The notes under the pieces are model-generated. The model did no database searches and was not told the DNA's origin. It saw nothing but the letters and a program-made list of their open reading frames with translations. Shown piece by piece: positions 1-7,284 of a stretch of DNA of 17,896 bases. Positions within the stretch are counted from its first letter, which is position 1; every line of letters starts with the position of its first letter. This stretch comes from JBBSHS01 sp038232515. Lineage in GTDB: Bacteria; Actinomycetota; Acidimicrobiia; Acidimicrobiales; JAUJNH01. Position numbers and translations under genes: made by a program. Location: positions 1 to 17,896 of the forward strand of contig JBBSHS010000055.1 of the NCBI GenBank assembly GCA_038232515.1, read 5' to 3'.

Positions 1-46
1 ACGACCAGGTCGGACCCACCCCCGTCTGGCAGAGTGGACGGGCACG

Positions 47-133
47 GGAGCGGTGGCAGAGTCTGGCCGAATGCACCGGTCTTGAAAACCGGAGACCCGC
101 AGGGGTCCGGGGGTTCGAATCCCTCCCGCTCCG
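47..133 (+). tRNA. tRNA-Ser (anticodon UGA)
   Basis: The acceptor stem pairs GGAGCGG (47-53) with CCGCTCC (126-132), and the discriminator base is G at 133. The anticodon stem is CCGGT/ACCGG with the seven-base loop CTTGAAA, giving anticodon TGA, which reads UCA and other UCN serine codons. A long variable arm (around GACCCGCAGGGGTC) identifies a class II tRNA, and the T loop TTCGAAT sits on a G-rich stem. The 87-base length is normal for serine. The 3' CCA is not encoded (CCG follows), so it must be added after transcription. Confidence 0.96.
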
Positions 134-223
134 CCGAAGACACGGACGCCACCTCCAGGTAGCGGTCGTTCACTCCCTCCTCTCGGGACCGGGCTACCTT
201 CGAGCCGTGACCGGGCATCGGTT

Positions 224-1609
224 GTGAGGTTCGAACCGGCCGAGTTGGCCCAGCACGTCGAGGTCGCGTTCGCACGGCGGCGGGCACACCGACGTGGTCC
301 GTCCGCCTGGCCGCTGCCTTTTCCAGACCGCCCGGTCGGATCCGACACCAGGCCGGAGATCCGCCACATCGTCGTGTTGATGATGGAGAACCACTCCTAC
401 GACAACTACCTCGGGGTCTTGGAGCGTGGGGACGGGCTGGCGAAAGACCACACGGGCCAGCCCACGACGACGAACCTCACCAGGCGGGGACGCACGGTCG
501 CCAGCCATCGCTTGCCGTCCACCTCGCAGTACCCCGACATCCCCTCGCAGTCATGGGAGGACAGCCACGAGCAGTGGTCCGACGGCAGCAACGACGGGTT
601 CGTGCGCAGCGCCGAGGACCAGCAACAGCCGGTCGACCCTGACATCGCCATGGGGTACTGGACCGAGGACGATCTGCCCTTCTACCACTCCCTGGCCCGC
701 ACCTTCCCTCTGGCCGACCGGTGGTTTTCCTCGTGCCTCGGGCCCACCTTCCCGAACCGCCGCTTTCTGGTCTCCGGCACCGCCCACGGGCTGACCACCG
801 ACAGCCTGAGCCGCACTCTCGACCGTCCGGCCAACGGCACCATCTTCGATCTGCTCGACGAGCACCGGATCAGCTGGGTCAACTACCACCCGGTTTCCCA
901 TGCCCGACCGGTGGCCAGCCGGCTGCTCGGTGCCCATGGGCTGCGGGCCGGCCGGCTGGTGGGCGGCCTGGTCAAGCCCTGGGCGGCCAGGTTGGGCAGT
1001 TCGGCTGCCAACACCAAGTCACGGCTGCAGTTCACCGCCGACTGCTATCCACTGGGCCTGCTCCGCTACGCCGGCCACATCCGATCGGTGGAACGCTTCG
1101 TCGCCGACGCCGCCGCCGGCACACTCCCCGCCGTGAGCCTGGTGGACCCGGACTTCCATCGGAACTCCGAGGAGAACCCCCAGGACATCCGGCAGGGGGA
1201 GGCCTTTGCGGCCCGAATCATAAACGCCGTCATGCGGGGCCGGGGCTGGCCGGGTACCGTGCTGATCTGGCTGCACGACGAGCACGGCGGTTACTACGAC
1301 CACGTGCCTCCGCCGGCAGCCCCTCGACCGGACCATCGTGGCCCCGAAGGCGGCGGCCCATGGCGGTTCGACCGCTACGGCTTCCGGGTGCCGGCGGTCA
1401 TCGTGTCGCCGTACGCCCGGATGGACTACGTCTCGCACGAGGTCCGCGACCACACGTCCATCTTGAAGCTCATCGAGACGAAGTGGAACCTGCCGCCCCT
1501 CACCCACCGCGACGCCCAAGCCGACAACCTTCTCGACGCCCTGGACTTCTCGGCCCCCCCGGCCTTCGCCGAGCCGCCCTATCTGGCCCCTCCAGCTCTG
1601 GGCCCCTGA
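224..1609 (+). CDS. Phosphoesterase family protein (phospholipase C / AcpA type)
   Basis: This 461-residue protein belongs to the phosphoesterase (PF04185-like) branch of the alkaline phosphatase superfamily, which hydrolyses phospholipids or other phosphate esters with a metal centre. Visible hallmarks are the metal-binding N-terminal motif VVLMMENHSYDNYLG (around 50-64, with Glu55-Asn56), the GPTFPNR segment (173-179) where the family usually carries its hydroxyl nucleophile, VSLVDPDFH, and the histidine/aspartate motif HDEHGGYYDH (351-360). VPAVIVSPYAR and DHTSILKLIE complete the usual C-terminal pattern. The GTG at 224 is the only in-frame start ahead of the first motif back to the tRNA gene, and it has no clear ribosome binding site. 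Related secreted enzymes carry Tat or Sec signals; the roughly 45 residues before the first motif here are polar and Arg-rich with no hydrophobic core, so export is not apparent. The substrate cannot be read from sequence. Confidence 0.9.
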   Translation: MRFEPAELAQHVEVAFARRRAHRRGPSAWPLPFPDRPVGSDTRPEIRHIVVLMMENHSYDNYLGVLERGDGLAKDHTGQPTTTNLTRRGRTVASHRLPSTSQYPDIPSQSWEDSHEQWSDGSNDGFVRSAEDQQQPVDPDIAMGYWTEDDLPFYHSLARTFPLADRWFSSCLGPTFPNRRFLVSGTAHGLTTDSLSRTLDRPANGTIFDLLDEHRISWVNYHPVSHARPVASRLLGAHGLRAGRLVGGLVKPWAARLGSSAANTKSRLQFTADCYPLGLLRYAGHIRSVERFVADAAAGTLPAVSLVDPDFHRNSEENPQDIRQGEAFAARIINAVMRGRGWPGTVLIWLHDEHGGYYDHVPPPAAPRPDHRGPEGGGPWRFDRYGFRVPAVIVSPYARMDYVSHEVRDHTSILKLIETKWNLPPLTHRDAQADNLLDALDFSAPPAFAEPPYLAPPALGP

Positions 1610-1709
1610 GCTCGGGCCCGGTCCTGAGGTTGCCAAAGAGGAGGACGCTGGTGCGCCCCGGCGGTATGGACGCGAAGGAGCCGGGGAGAGCCGGCCCCTT
1701 CACTCGTCA

Positions 1710-1739
1710 CAAGCGCGGTCTGGGGGAAACCAGCGCTTG
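1710..1739. terminator. Hairpin between convergent genes, possible bidirectional terminator
   Basis: CAAGCGC and GGT (1710-1719) pair with ACC and GCGCTTG (1729-1739), with one bulged A at 1732 and a loop of about nine bases. It lies in the 218-base gap between the convergent ends of the phosphoesterase gene and pheA, where a shared terminator is expected. No T-run follows on either strand, so a canonical intrinsic terminator is not proven. Nothing else in 1610-1827 looks coding on either strand. Confidence 0.4.
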
Positions 1740-1827
1740 CTCTTGGCCACTGCAATCCGGCCCCTCATCTGTCCAACAGTTTGCAATGATCGCATCCATC
1801 GGTTGGAAGATGGCAAGGTCATCGTTA

Positions 1828-2760
1828 CTAACGCCGGACGTGTGTGCGCAGGCCTGCCATCCAGGCCTCGGCCGCCCGCCAGGCGGCACCGGCCTCGGCC
1901 CGGCGGACGTCGCCCTGGGGGCCGGCGCCGGGGTACGAACCCAGGAACTTGACCCCGGCCAGGCCGGCATGCAACTCACGAAGGGCGTCGGCCACCAGCT
2001 CGTCAGCGATGTGGCCTTCCAGGTCGATGATGAAGCAGTAGTCGCCCAGGCCCCGCTTGGTGGGACGGCTCTCCAGCTTGGTGAGGTTGATGCCCCGAGC
2101 CGAGAACTGCCCGAGGATGCCATGCAGTGAGCCGGGGCGGTCGCTGTACTGGAAGCAGACGATGGACGTGCGGTCGTGACCGGACGGCGGGGGGATGCCG
2201 TGCCCGGGGCGGCCCACCAACACGAAACGGGTGGCGTTGTCGGGGTGGTCCTCGATCGCGTGGGCCACGACCTCGAGGCCGTAGAGCTTGGCCGCCAGGA
2301 TGGTGCCCACCGCCGCCGAGCCCGGCGGTGCCCGTCCCTCGCCCACCATGCGGGCCGCCTCGGCCGTCGACGTGGCCGCCATCTCGACGACCCCCGACAG
2401 GTTGGCCCGCAGGAAGCGGCGGCACTGGGCGGACGCCACCGGGATGCTGACGATGGCCGTGATGTCGGCCAGCTGCGTGCCGGGCTGGGCCAGGAGGTAC
2501 TGGTGGACGGGAAGCACCACCTCCCGCTGGATGTACAGGTCGGTCTCGAAGATGAGGGTGTCGAGGGTGGCGTTGACCGTGCCCTCTATGGCGTTCTCGA
2601 CGGCTACGAAGCCGAGGTCGGCCTGGCCGGCGGCCACCGCCAGCAGCACCTCGGGCATCGACGGGTATTCGGTCAGGTCGGCTTCGGCGAGGTCAACCTG
2701 GGTCAGCAGGGCCTCCTCGGAGAAGGTGCCCGGGGGGCCCAGATAGGCGACGGTCGTCAC
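1828..2760 (-). CDS. pheA: Prephenate dehydratase with C-terminal ACT domain
   Basis: This 310-residue monofunctional enzyme converts prephenate to phenylpyruvate, the committed step to phenylalanine, in the cytoplasm. The catalytic domain (about 1-185) begins VAYLGPPGTFSEEAL and contains AVENAIEGTV and the catalytic T-R-F triad in NATRF (177-179). The ACT domain (about 195-275) contains DRPGSLHGIL and the phenylalanine-binding ESRP motif (230-233), so feedback inhibition by phenylalanine is expected. The GTG at 2760 is the only start compatible with the conserved N-terminus; no Shine-Dalgarno precedes it. The stop is TAG. There is no chorismate mutase domain, so this is the stand-alone form usual in Actinomycetota. 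It diverges from larB with only 24 bases between start codons, leaving no room for a leader peptide or attenuator. Confidence 0.97.
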   Translation of the reverse strand: MTTVAYLGPPGTFSEEALLTQVDLAEADLTEYPSMPEVLLAVAAGQADLGFVAVENAIEGTVNATLDTLIFETDLYIQREVVLPVHQYLLAQPGTQLADITAIVSIPVASAQCRRFLRANLSGVVEMAATSTAEAARMVGEGRAPPGSAAVGTILAAKLYGLEVVAHAIEDHPDNATRFVLVGRPGHGIPPPSGHDRTSIVCFQYSDRPGSLHGILGQFSARGINLTKLESRPTKRGLGDYCFIIDLEGHIADELVADALRELHAGLAGVKFLGSYPGAGPQGDVRRAEAGAAWRAAEAWMAGLRTHVRR

Positions 2761-2784
2761 GGGCGCCAGACTACGGGCCGGCCG
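2761..2784. promoter_or_regulatory. 24-base divergent pheA/larB intergenic region
   Basis: The start codons of pheA (GTG at 2760, minus) and larB (ATG at 2785, plus) face away from each other across only 24 bases, and neither has a recognisable Shine-Dalgarno in this stretch. Promoter elements for each gene must therefore lie partly inside the other coding region, or the transcripts are leaderless or nearly so. I see no clear -10/-35 pair within the gap itself. Confidence 0.4.
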
Positions 2785-3537
2785 ATGGACGATCAGACTC
2801 TCACCCGACTGCTGGACGACGTGCGCGGCGGTGCCGTCACGCCCGAGGCGGCGGCCACGCGCCTGCGCCGCCTGCCCTTCGCCGATCTCGGTTTCGCCCG
2901 GGTCGACCACCACCGCAGTCTGCGCCAGGGCCTGCCCGAAGCCGTGTACGGCCCGGGCAAGACCCCCGAGCAGTGCGCGGCGATCGTCACCGAACTGCTG
3001 ACCGGGTCCGAGTCGCCGGTGGTGCTCACCCGGGCCGTAGCCGACCAGCTCGACGCCACCCTGGCCGCCAACCCGGGGGGCAGGGTCGAGGGCACGACGG
3101 CCGTGTGGCGGCCGGCGCCCACCCGGGCCGGCCGTGTCACCGTCGTGACCGCCGGCACCGCCGACCTGCCCGTGGCGGCCGAGTGCGTCGTCGTGCTCAC
3201 CGCCTATGGCGTCCCACCCGCCCTGGTGGCCGACTGCGGGGTGGCGGGTATCCACCGACTCCTCGAAGCGGCCGACACCCTGACCATGTCCGACGTCGTG
3301 ATCGTGGTGGCCGGCATGGAAGGAGCCCTGGCCAGCGTCGTCGGTGGTCTGGTCGCCTGCCCCGTGGTGGCAGTGCCCACGAGCGTCGGCTACGGGTCGG
3401 CCTTCGAGGGGATCACCGCCCTGCTGGCCATGACCGCTTCATGCGCCGCCGGCGTCACGGTCGTGGGCATCGACAACGGCTACGGCGCCGCCTGTGCCGC
3501 CGCCCGCATCCTCGCCCCCCGGATCGACCGGCCGTGA
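2785..3537 (+). CDS. larB: Nickel pincer cofactor biosynthesis protein LarB
   Basis: LarB carboxylates nicotinic acid adenine dinucleotide at C5 of the pyridinium ring and hydrolyses the AMP part, the first step toward the nickel-pincer nucleotide of lactate racemase (LarA) family enzymes. The 250-residue protein has the LarB N-terminal region (LRRLPFADLGFARVDHHRSL, about 27-46) and a PurE-like AIR-carboxylase domain from about 112 to the end. Cys220 lies in the segment ASCAAGVTVVGIDNGYGAA, matching the position of the cysteine known to attack the substrate in LarB. The ATG at 2785 fits the family N-terminus; the frame is open further upstream, but that part is antisense to pheA. Its stop overlaps the larC start (GTGA), so the two are translationally coupled. 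No larE or larA lies in this window. Confidence 0.95.
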   Translation: MDDQTLTRLLDDVRGGAVTPEAAATRLRRLPFADLGFARVDHHRSLRQGLPEAVYGPGKTPEQCAAIVTELLTGSESPVVLTRAVADQLDATLAANPGGRVEGTTAVWRPAPTRAGRVTVVTAGTADLPVAAECVVVLTAYGVPPALVADCGVAGIHRLLEAADTLTMSDVVIVVAGMEGALASVVGGLVACPVVAVPTSVGYGSAFEGITALLAMTASCAAGVTVVGIDNGYGAACAAARILAPRIDRP

Positions 3538-4724
3538 TTGCCTGGTTCCACTGCTTCGCTGGAATCGCCGGGGACATGGCCCTCGGGGCGCTGGTCGACG
3601 CCGGGGCCGACCTCGACGAGGTCCGGGCCCTGCTCGAGCGCATCCCGGCCAGAGGCTGGCGGATGGAAGCCGTGCCGGTGCTGCGGGCCGGCGTGGCGGC
3701 AACGCACCTGAGGGTGCAGGCCGACGAGACCGCGGTCGTGCGCACCCACGCCCACATCGTCGGGCTGGTGGAGGAGGCGAGGCTGCCCGGCCGCGTGCGT
3801 GACCGGGTGCTGGCGGTGTTCGCGGCGCTGGCCGATGTGGAGGGCACCCTTCACCGCCGTGAGCCGTCCCAGGTCCACTTCCATGAGGTCGGCGGCCTCG
3901 ACGCCATCGTCGACGTCGTGGGCGTCTGCGCCGCCCTGGAGGTCCTGGACGTCGACGAGGTGCGGGCCTCGGCCGTGGCCACCGGCACCGGCATGGTCCG
4001 TGCCGCCCACGGCTGGCTGCCCAACCCGGCTCCGGCCGTCATGGCCCTGCTCCGGGGGGCGCCCACCTATGGAAGGGACGTGGCCGTCGAGCTGACCACA
4101 CCGACCGGTGCCGCCCTGCTGGCTGCGCTCTGCTCGGGCTGGGGACCACTGCCGGCCATGACCGTCGAAGCGGTGGGCTACGGCGCCGGGACGCGTGAGC
4201 TGGACGGGTTGCCCAACTGCACACAGGTCGTCCTCGGTCCAGGCTCGCACGAGTGTCGGCCGGGCCAACCGGTCACCTTGATCGAGGCCAACGTCGACGA
4301 CGCCACCGGCGAGACCCTGGCCCACGCCATCGTCGCCCTACTCGAGGCCGGCGCCCACGATGCCTGGGTCACCCCCATCGTCATGAAGAAGGGGCGACCG
4401 GCGCACACAGTCAGCGCCTTGTGCGATCCCGCTCTGCTCGCCCAGATGACGACAGTCCTGGCCGCCGAGACGGGCTCGTTCGGCGTACGGGGGGCCACGT
4501 TGGAGCGGTGGCCCTCGTCCCGGGTCATCGAGGAGATCGACGTCGAGGGCATGCCGGTGCGGGTCAAGGTGAGCCCGGGACGAGCCAAGGTGGAACACGA
4601 CGACGCCGCCCGCGTGGCCCGGCGACGAGGTCTCCCCGTCCGCGACGTGGTCAGCCGGGCCGAGCAGGCCTGGCGGCAGCGCTCGGCGCACGACGACGGC
4701 GGACCGGCGGGCGATCCCGCCTGA
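3534..4724 (+). CDS. larC: Nickel pincer cofactor biosynthesis protein LarC (nickel insertase)
   Basis: LarC inserts nickel into the dithio-nicotinic acid mononucleotide made by LarB and LarE, using CTP, to finish the nickel-pincer cofactor. The 396-residue protein opens with the conserved WFHCFAGIAGDMALGAL (about 3-19). It continues with FHEVGGLDAIVDVVG, ATGTGMVRAAHGWLPNPAPA and LTTPTGAALL, then a C-terminal region with EANVDDATGETLAHA and TPIVMKKGRP. It is one uninterrupted reading frame, unlike Lactobacillus plantarum, where LarC needs a ribosomal frameshift joining larC1 and larC2. The GTG start at 3534 lies inside the larB stop (4-base overlap), showing an operon. The gene ends 45 bases before the convergent membrane-protein gene. 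Which nickel-pincer enzyme uses the product is unknown. Confidence 0.95.
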   Translation: MIAWFHCFAGIAGDMALGALVDAGADLDEVRALLERIPARGWRMEAVPVLRAGVAATHLRVQADETAVVRTHAHIVGLVEEARLPGRVRDRVLAVFAALADVEGTLHRREPSQVHFHEVGGLDAIVDVVGVCAALEVLDVDEVRASAVATGTGMVRAAHGWLPNPAPAVMALLRGAPTYGRDVAVELTTPTGAALLAALCSGWGPLPAMTVEAVGYGAGTRELDGLPNCTQVVLGPGSHECRPGQPVTLIEANVDDATGETLAHAIVALLEAGAHDAWVTPIVMKKGRPAHTVSALCDPALLAQMTTVLAAETGSFGVRGATLERWPSSRVIEEIDVEGMPVRVKVSPGRAKVEHDDAARVARRRGLPVRDVVSRAEQAWRQRSAHDDGGPAGDPA

Positions 4725-4769
4725 CCACCGGTCCGCGCCCTGCACGCCCGGGGTTCGACAGAGCCCGTC

Positions 4770-5798
4770 TCAGCGCAGCGTGTACCGGGTGACCAGTTCG
4801 TCGTTGACCGGGTTGGCGTCGCCCACCACTGGGCCGACCCTGACCGACAGGGCGAACGGCGTTCCCACCGGCGGCAACCTGAGGCTGGGGAAGGTAACCG
4901 CTTTGCGCTGGCCCGGGACGAGGTCGAAGAAGTCCCGTACCGTGTCCGAGGCGGTCGCCGCCCCGACGGGTGTGACGGTGATCATGACCATCACGTGGCT
5001 CTCGGCCCGGTTACCGAGGTCGGCGATGACGGTCTGCACCTCCACGGTCTTCTCCGCGGCCAACACGTCCAGCAGTCCGAGCTTGTCCACCGGCGGCGGG
5101 TTGGTGCTGGCCAACAGCACGGCCACGTCGCGCACCGGGGCGGTGTTGGCCCCGTTGCGCAGCGCGGCCACGAAGCCCAGAAGCACGGGCGGGCTCCACA
5201 CCGATTCGTCGGGAACCCATTTCGAGGGGCCCGGGCCGCCCGATGTGGCCGGCGGCACGTTGTCGAGGAAGAGCTGGAACGCCCGGTCGGAAGCGTCGAG
5301 ATCCCTGCCCACCTCCACCAGGGCGTTGGTGGCGCTCTGCGGCGCGGTTGCGGTGTCGAGGGCCGAAGCCATGGCCGACGCGAGCGCCTTCATGGCGGCC
5401 GACCGCTCGGCCAGAGACCCGACGAGCAGGTCGTTGGCCACCTCACTGGCGGCCGGGGGACTTAGGTGGCGGACGCCGGCCAGAGCCGCGTCGCACTGCG
5501 CCTGGATGCGTGAGATCTCCCTGGCGATGGCGTCGGGCCGCAACGACACGGCGTTGTCGCGTACGGCGATGACCGCCTTGCCGGCCGCCTGTGACTCCTC
5601 GACGGGCTGTAGGACTTCGTCGAGGTAGGCCAGATTGGCCTGTCCCGCCTGACCCTGCTTGCGTTTGGGCGAACTGGCCACGCTCACCACCAGCACGGCC
5701 ACCGTCACCAGCACCAGCACGATGATCACCACCCGGCCCCGGCCGCGGACCTCGGCGTCCCGACCGAGCCGGACGCGGGATCGTCCGACCAGGGCCAT
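4770..5798 (-). CDS. Single-pass membrane protein of unknown function
   Basis: I do not recognise this 342-residue protein. It has an Arg-rich N-terminus (1-22), one strong transmembrane helix (about 22-41, VVIIVLVLVTVAVLVVSV), then SPKRKQGQ. The outward orientation of the rest is inferred from the likely exported beta domain rather than from charge, since both flanks are basic. Residues 50-200 are mainly helical and Ala-rich. From about 215 to the end the pattern alternates like beta strands, with PVRDVAVLLAS, SHVMVMITVTPV, PGQRKAVTFPSLRLPP and GDANPVNDELVTRYTLR, reminiscent of CARDB or other immunoglobulin-like adhesion folds; that resemblance is inference. The ATG at 5798 has no clear ribosome binding site. 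It lies 114 bases downstream of fabZ on the same strand and may be read through from it. A cell-envelope role is plausible but unproven. Confidence 0.8.
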   Translation of the reverse strand: MALVGRSRVRLGRDAEVRGRGRVVIIVLVLVTVAVLVVSVASSPKRKQGQAGQANLAYLDEVLQPVEESQAAGKAVIAVRDNAVSLRPDAIAREISRIQAQCDAALAGVRHLSPPAASEVANDLLVGSLAERSAAMKALASAMASALDTATAPQSATNALVEVGRDLDASDRAFQLFLDNVPPATSGGPGPSKWVPDESVWSPPVLLGFVAALRNGANTAPVRDVAVLLASTNPPPVDKLGLLDVLAAEKTVEVQTVIADLGNRAESHVMVMITVTPVGAATASDTVRDFFDLVPGQRKAVTFPSLRLPPVGTPFALSVRVGPVVGDANPVNDELVTRYTLR

Positions 5799-5912
5799 AA
5801 AGGCCCAACGCTAGCCCCGTGCTGCGCCGGCGTCGGCCGCCTCGGGCTCGGAGGCTGGTCGAGCGGTGGCGCTGGCGGACCGGACGGCGACGCCGACGGA
5901 CCGGGCCTGCGG

Positions 5913-6362
5913 TCAGGCCTGGACGATGACGAACAGCAGCGAGACGTGGCACGCCACCTTGCCGTCGACGGTGGCGGTGCCTGTGCCCCTGCCGGCGCTG
6001 GTGCCCAACTGGTCCATGCTGGTTTCGAGCACCAGATCGTCGCCCGGAAGCACCTGTCGGCGGAACCGGGCCTTGTCGATGCCACCGAACAGCGCCAGCC
6101 GCCCCGCGTAACGAGGGTCGGCCAGCACGGCCACGCCCCCCAGCTGGGCCAGCGCCTCGACCTGCAGCACGCCGGGCAGCGTGGGTCGGCCCGGGAAGTG
6201 GCCGGGAAAGAACCACTCGTCGCCGGTCAGGTGCCACACCCCTCTGGCCCGTCGGCCGGGCTCGAGCTCGAGCAGCTCGGAGACGAACAGAAAGGGCGGC
6301 CGGTGCGGCAGGACGTCCTCGGGCCGGGGCATGGGGTCGCCGGTTCCGGTCGTGCCCGTCAT
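5913..6362 (-). CDS. fabZ: (3R)-hydroxyacyl-ACP dehydratase, FabZ type
   Basis: This 149-residue hot-dog-fold enzyme dehydrates (3R)-hydroxyacyl-ACP to trans-2-enoyl-ACP in type II fatty acid synthesis. Family motifs are clear: LPHRPPFLFV (18-27), the catalytic helix GHFPGRPTLPGVLQVEALAQ with His55 and Glu69, and FGGIDKARFRRQVLPGDDL. The length matches the family. The ATG at 6362 shares one base with the fabG stop (TGATG), so it is probably translated by re-initiation after fabG; Met11 (6332) is an alternative start. FabG supplies its substrate, so the pair carries out consecutive steps of the elongation cycle. It could serve an acyl-ACP system other than bulk fatty acid synthesis, because the rest of the FAS II genes are not here. 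Confidence 0.93.
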   Translation of the reverse strand: MTGTTGTGDPMPRPEDVLPHRPPFLFVSELLELEPGRRARGVWHLTGDEWFFPGHFPGRPTLPGVLQVEALAQLGGVAVLADPRYAGRLALFGGIDKARFRRQVLPGDDLVLETSMDQLGTSAGRGTGTATVDGKVACHVSLLFVIVQA

Positions 6363-7066
6363 CAGTGGCCCATTCCGAGCCCGCCGTCGACGGGGATGAC
6401 GGCACCGGTGATGTACCCGGCTTGGGGTGAGGCCAGGAACCGCACCACAGCCGCCACCTCCTCCGGTGCCGCCATGCGGGCCAGCGGCACCTGGTCGACG
6501 ATGGCGGCCCTGCGGTCATCGGGCAGGGCAGCCGTCATGTCGGTCTCGATGAAGCCGGGGGTGACGACGTTGACCGTGATGCTGCGGCTGCCCAGCTCTC
6601 GGGCCAGGGACCGGGCGAACCCGATGAGCCCCGCCTTCGACGCCGCATAGTTGGCCTGCCCGGCCGAGCCCATGAGGCCGACCACCGACGATATGAGGAT
6701 GACCCGGCCGGATCGAGCCTTGAGCATGCCCCGGACCGCCCGCTTGGTGACCCGGTAGGCGCCGGTGAGGTTGGCGTCGAGCACCGACGTGAACTGGTCC
6801 TCCGACATGGTGAGCAGCAGCCCGTCACGGTTGATGCCGGCGTTGGCCACGAGCACCTCGACCGGGCCCATCTGCTGCTCGACGTCCTTGAAGGCGGCGT
6901 CCACCTGGGCCGTGTCCGTCACGTCGCACCGCACCGAGACGAACCCCTCGACCGGCCCGCCCCGCGTCGTGACCGCCACGCGGTCTCCGGCCTCATCCAG
7001 AGCCCGGGCACAGGCCAGCCCGATCCCCCGGTTGCCACCGGTCACCAGCACGACTCTCCCAGCCAT
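6362..7066 (-). CDS. fabG: 3-oxoacyl-ACP reductase (FabG/MabA type)
   Basis: This 234-residue short-chain dehydrogenase/reductase reduces 3-oxoacyl-ACP with NADPH. It shows the cofactor motif TGGNRGIG (9-16), the GGNRGIG form typical of actinobacterial FabG/MabA, then NAG (75-77), catalytic Ser127 in ISSVVG, and Tyr140 and Lys144 in YAASK. PVDGGLGMGH is a typical C-terminus. The frame stays open upstream to 7177, but GGAGG lies five bases before the ATG at 7066. It is only two bases before the adjacent in-frame ATG at 7069, so 7066 is preferred and the longer Arg/Pro-rich extension is rejected. It is followed directly by fabZ. Pairing with FabZ favours a fatty-acid role over a generic SDR. 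Confidence 0.94.
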   Translation of the reverse strand: MAGRVVLVTGGNRGIGLACARALDEAGDRVAVTTRGGPVEGFVSVRCDVTDTAQVDAAFKDVEQQMGPVEVLVANAGINRDGLLLTMSEDQFTSVLDANLTGAYRVTKRAVRGMLKARSGRVILISSVVGLMGSAGQANYAASKAGLIGFARSLARELGSRSITVNVVTPGFIETDMTAALPDDRRAAIVDQVPLARMAAPEEVAAVVRFLASPQAGYITGAVIPVDGGLGMGH

Positions 7067-7124
7067 CATCGCCTCCGCGACGGGCAACTCGGGTTCGAAG
7101 AACGGCGCTCGCCCACGGCGGCCC

Positions 7125-7152
7125 ACCATAGAAGTTCGGCCAGGAGCGACAA
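7125..7152 (-). promoter_or_regulatory. Candidate sigma-A promoter for fabG-fabZ
   Basis: On the minus strand TTGTCG (7152-7147) and TATGGT (7130-7125) are separated by 16 bases, a reasonable -35/-10 pair for a housekeeping sigma factor (TANNNT-type -10). Transcription would start near 7118, leaving a leader of about 50 bases before the fabG ATG. The rest of the 7067-7284 gap shows only very short inverted repeats after the transporter ATPase stop and no convincing gene. Confidence 0.35.
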
Positions 7153-7284
7153 GACCAGACGGGAGCCGAGGCGACACTGGGAGTGTGTCAGCCGTGTTCG
7201 ACCATCGAGACGATCAACTCGGGATTACCGGGGAAATACGCTGGAGCCTGGAGGACGACTGTCGACTGGCCGGACGCCGGTGGT

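Noticed and set aside
47..223. tRNA-Ser as an integration (att) site for a mobile element
   Set aside because: tRNA-Ser genes are common integration targets, but I find no repeated tRNA 3' end, integrase or composition break next to it.
1796..1813. CCATC/GATGG mini-hairpin near the pheA stop
   Set aside because: Five base pairs with an eight-base loop and no T-run; weaker than the 1710-1739 hairpin and probably chance.
721..2130. Long plus-strand frame of 469 codons across the phosphoesterase gene and the pheA tail
   Set aside because: Arg/Pro/Gly-rich translation typical of a shadow frame in GC-rich DNA; it overlaps two well-supported genes and shows no family motif.
2176..2784. Upstream extension of larB into the pheA region
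   Set aside because: Antisense to conserved pheA coding sequence; the LarB family N-terminus begins at the ATG at 2785.
2761..3255. N-terminal extension of the pheA frame to 3255
   Set aside because: Antisense to larB; the dehydratase domain begins immediately after the GTG at 2760.
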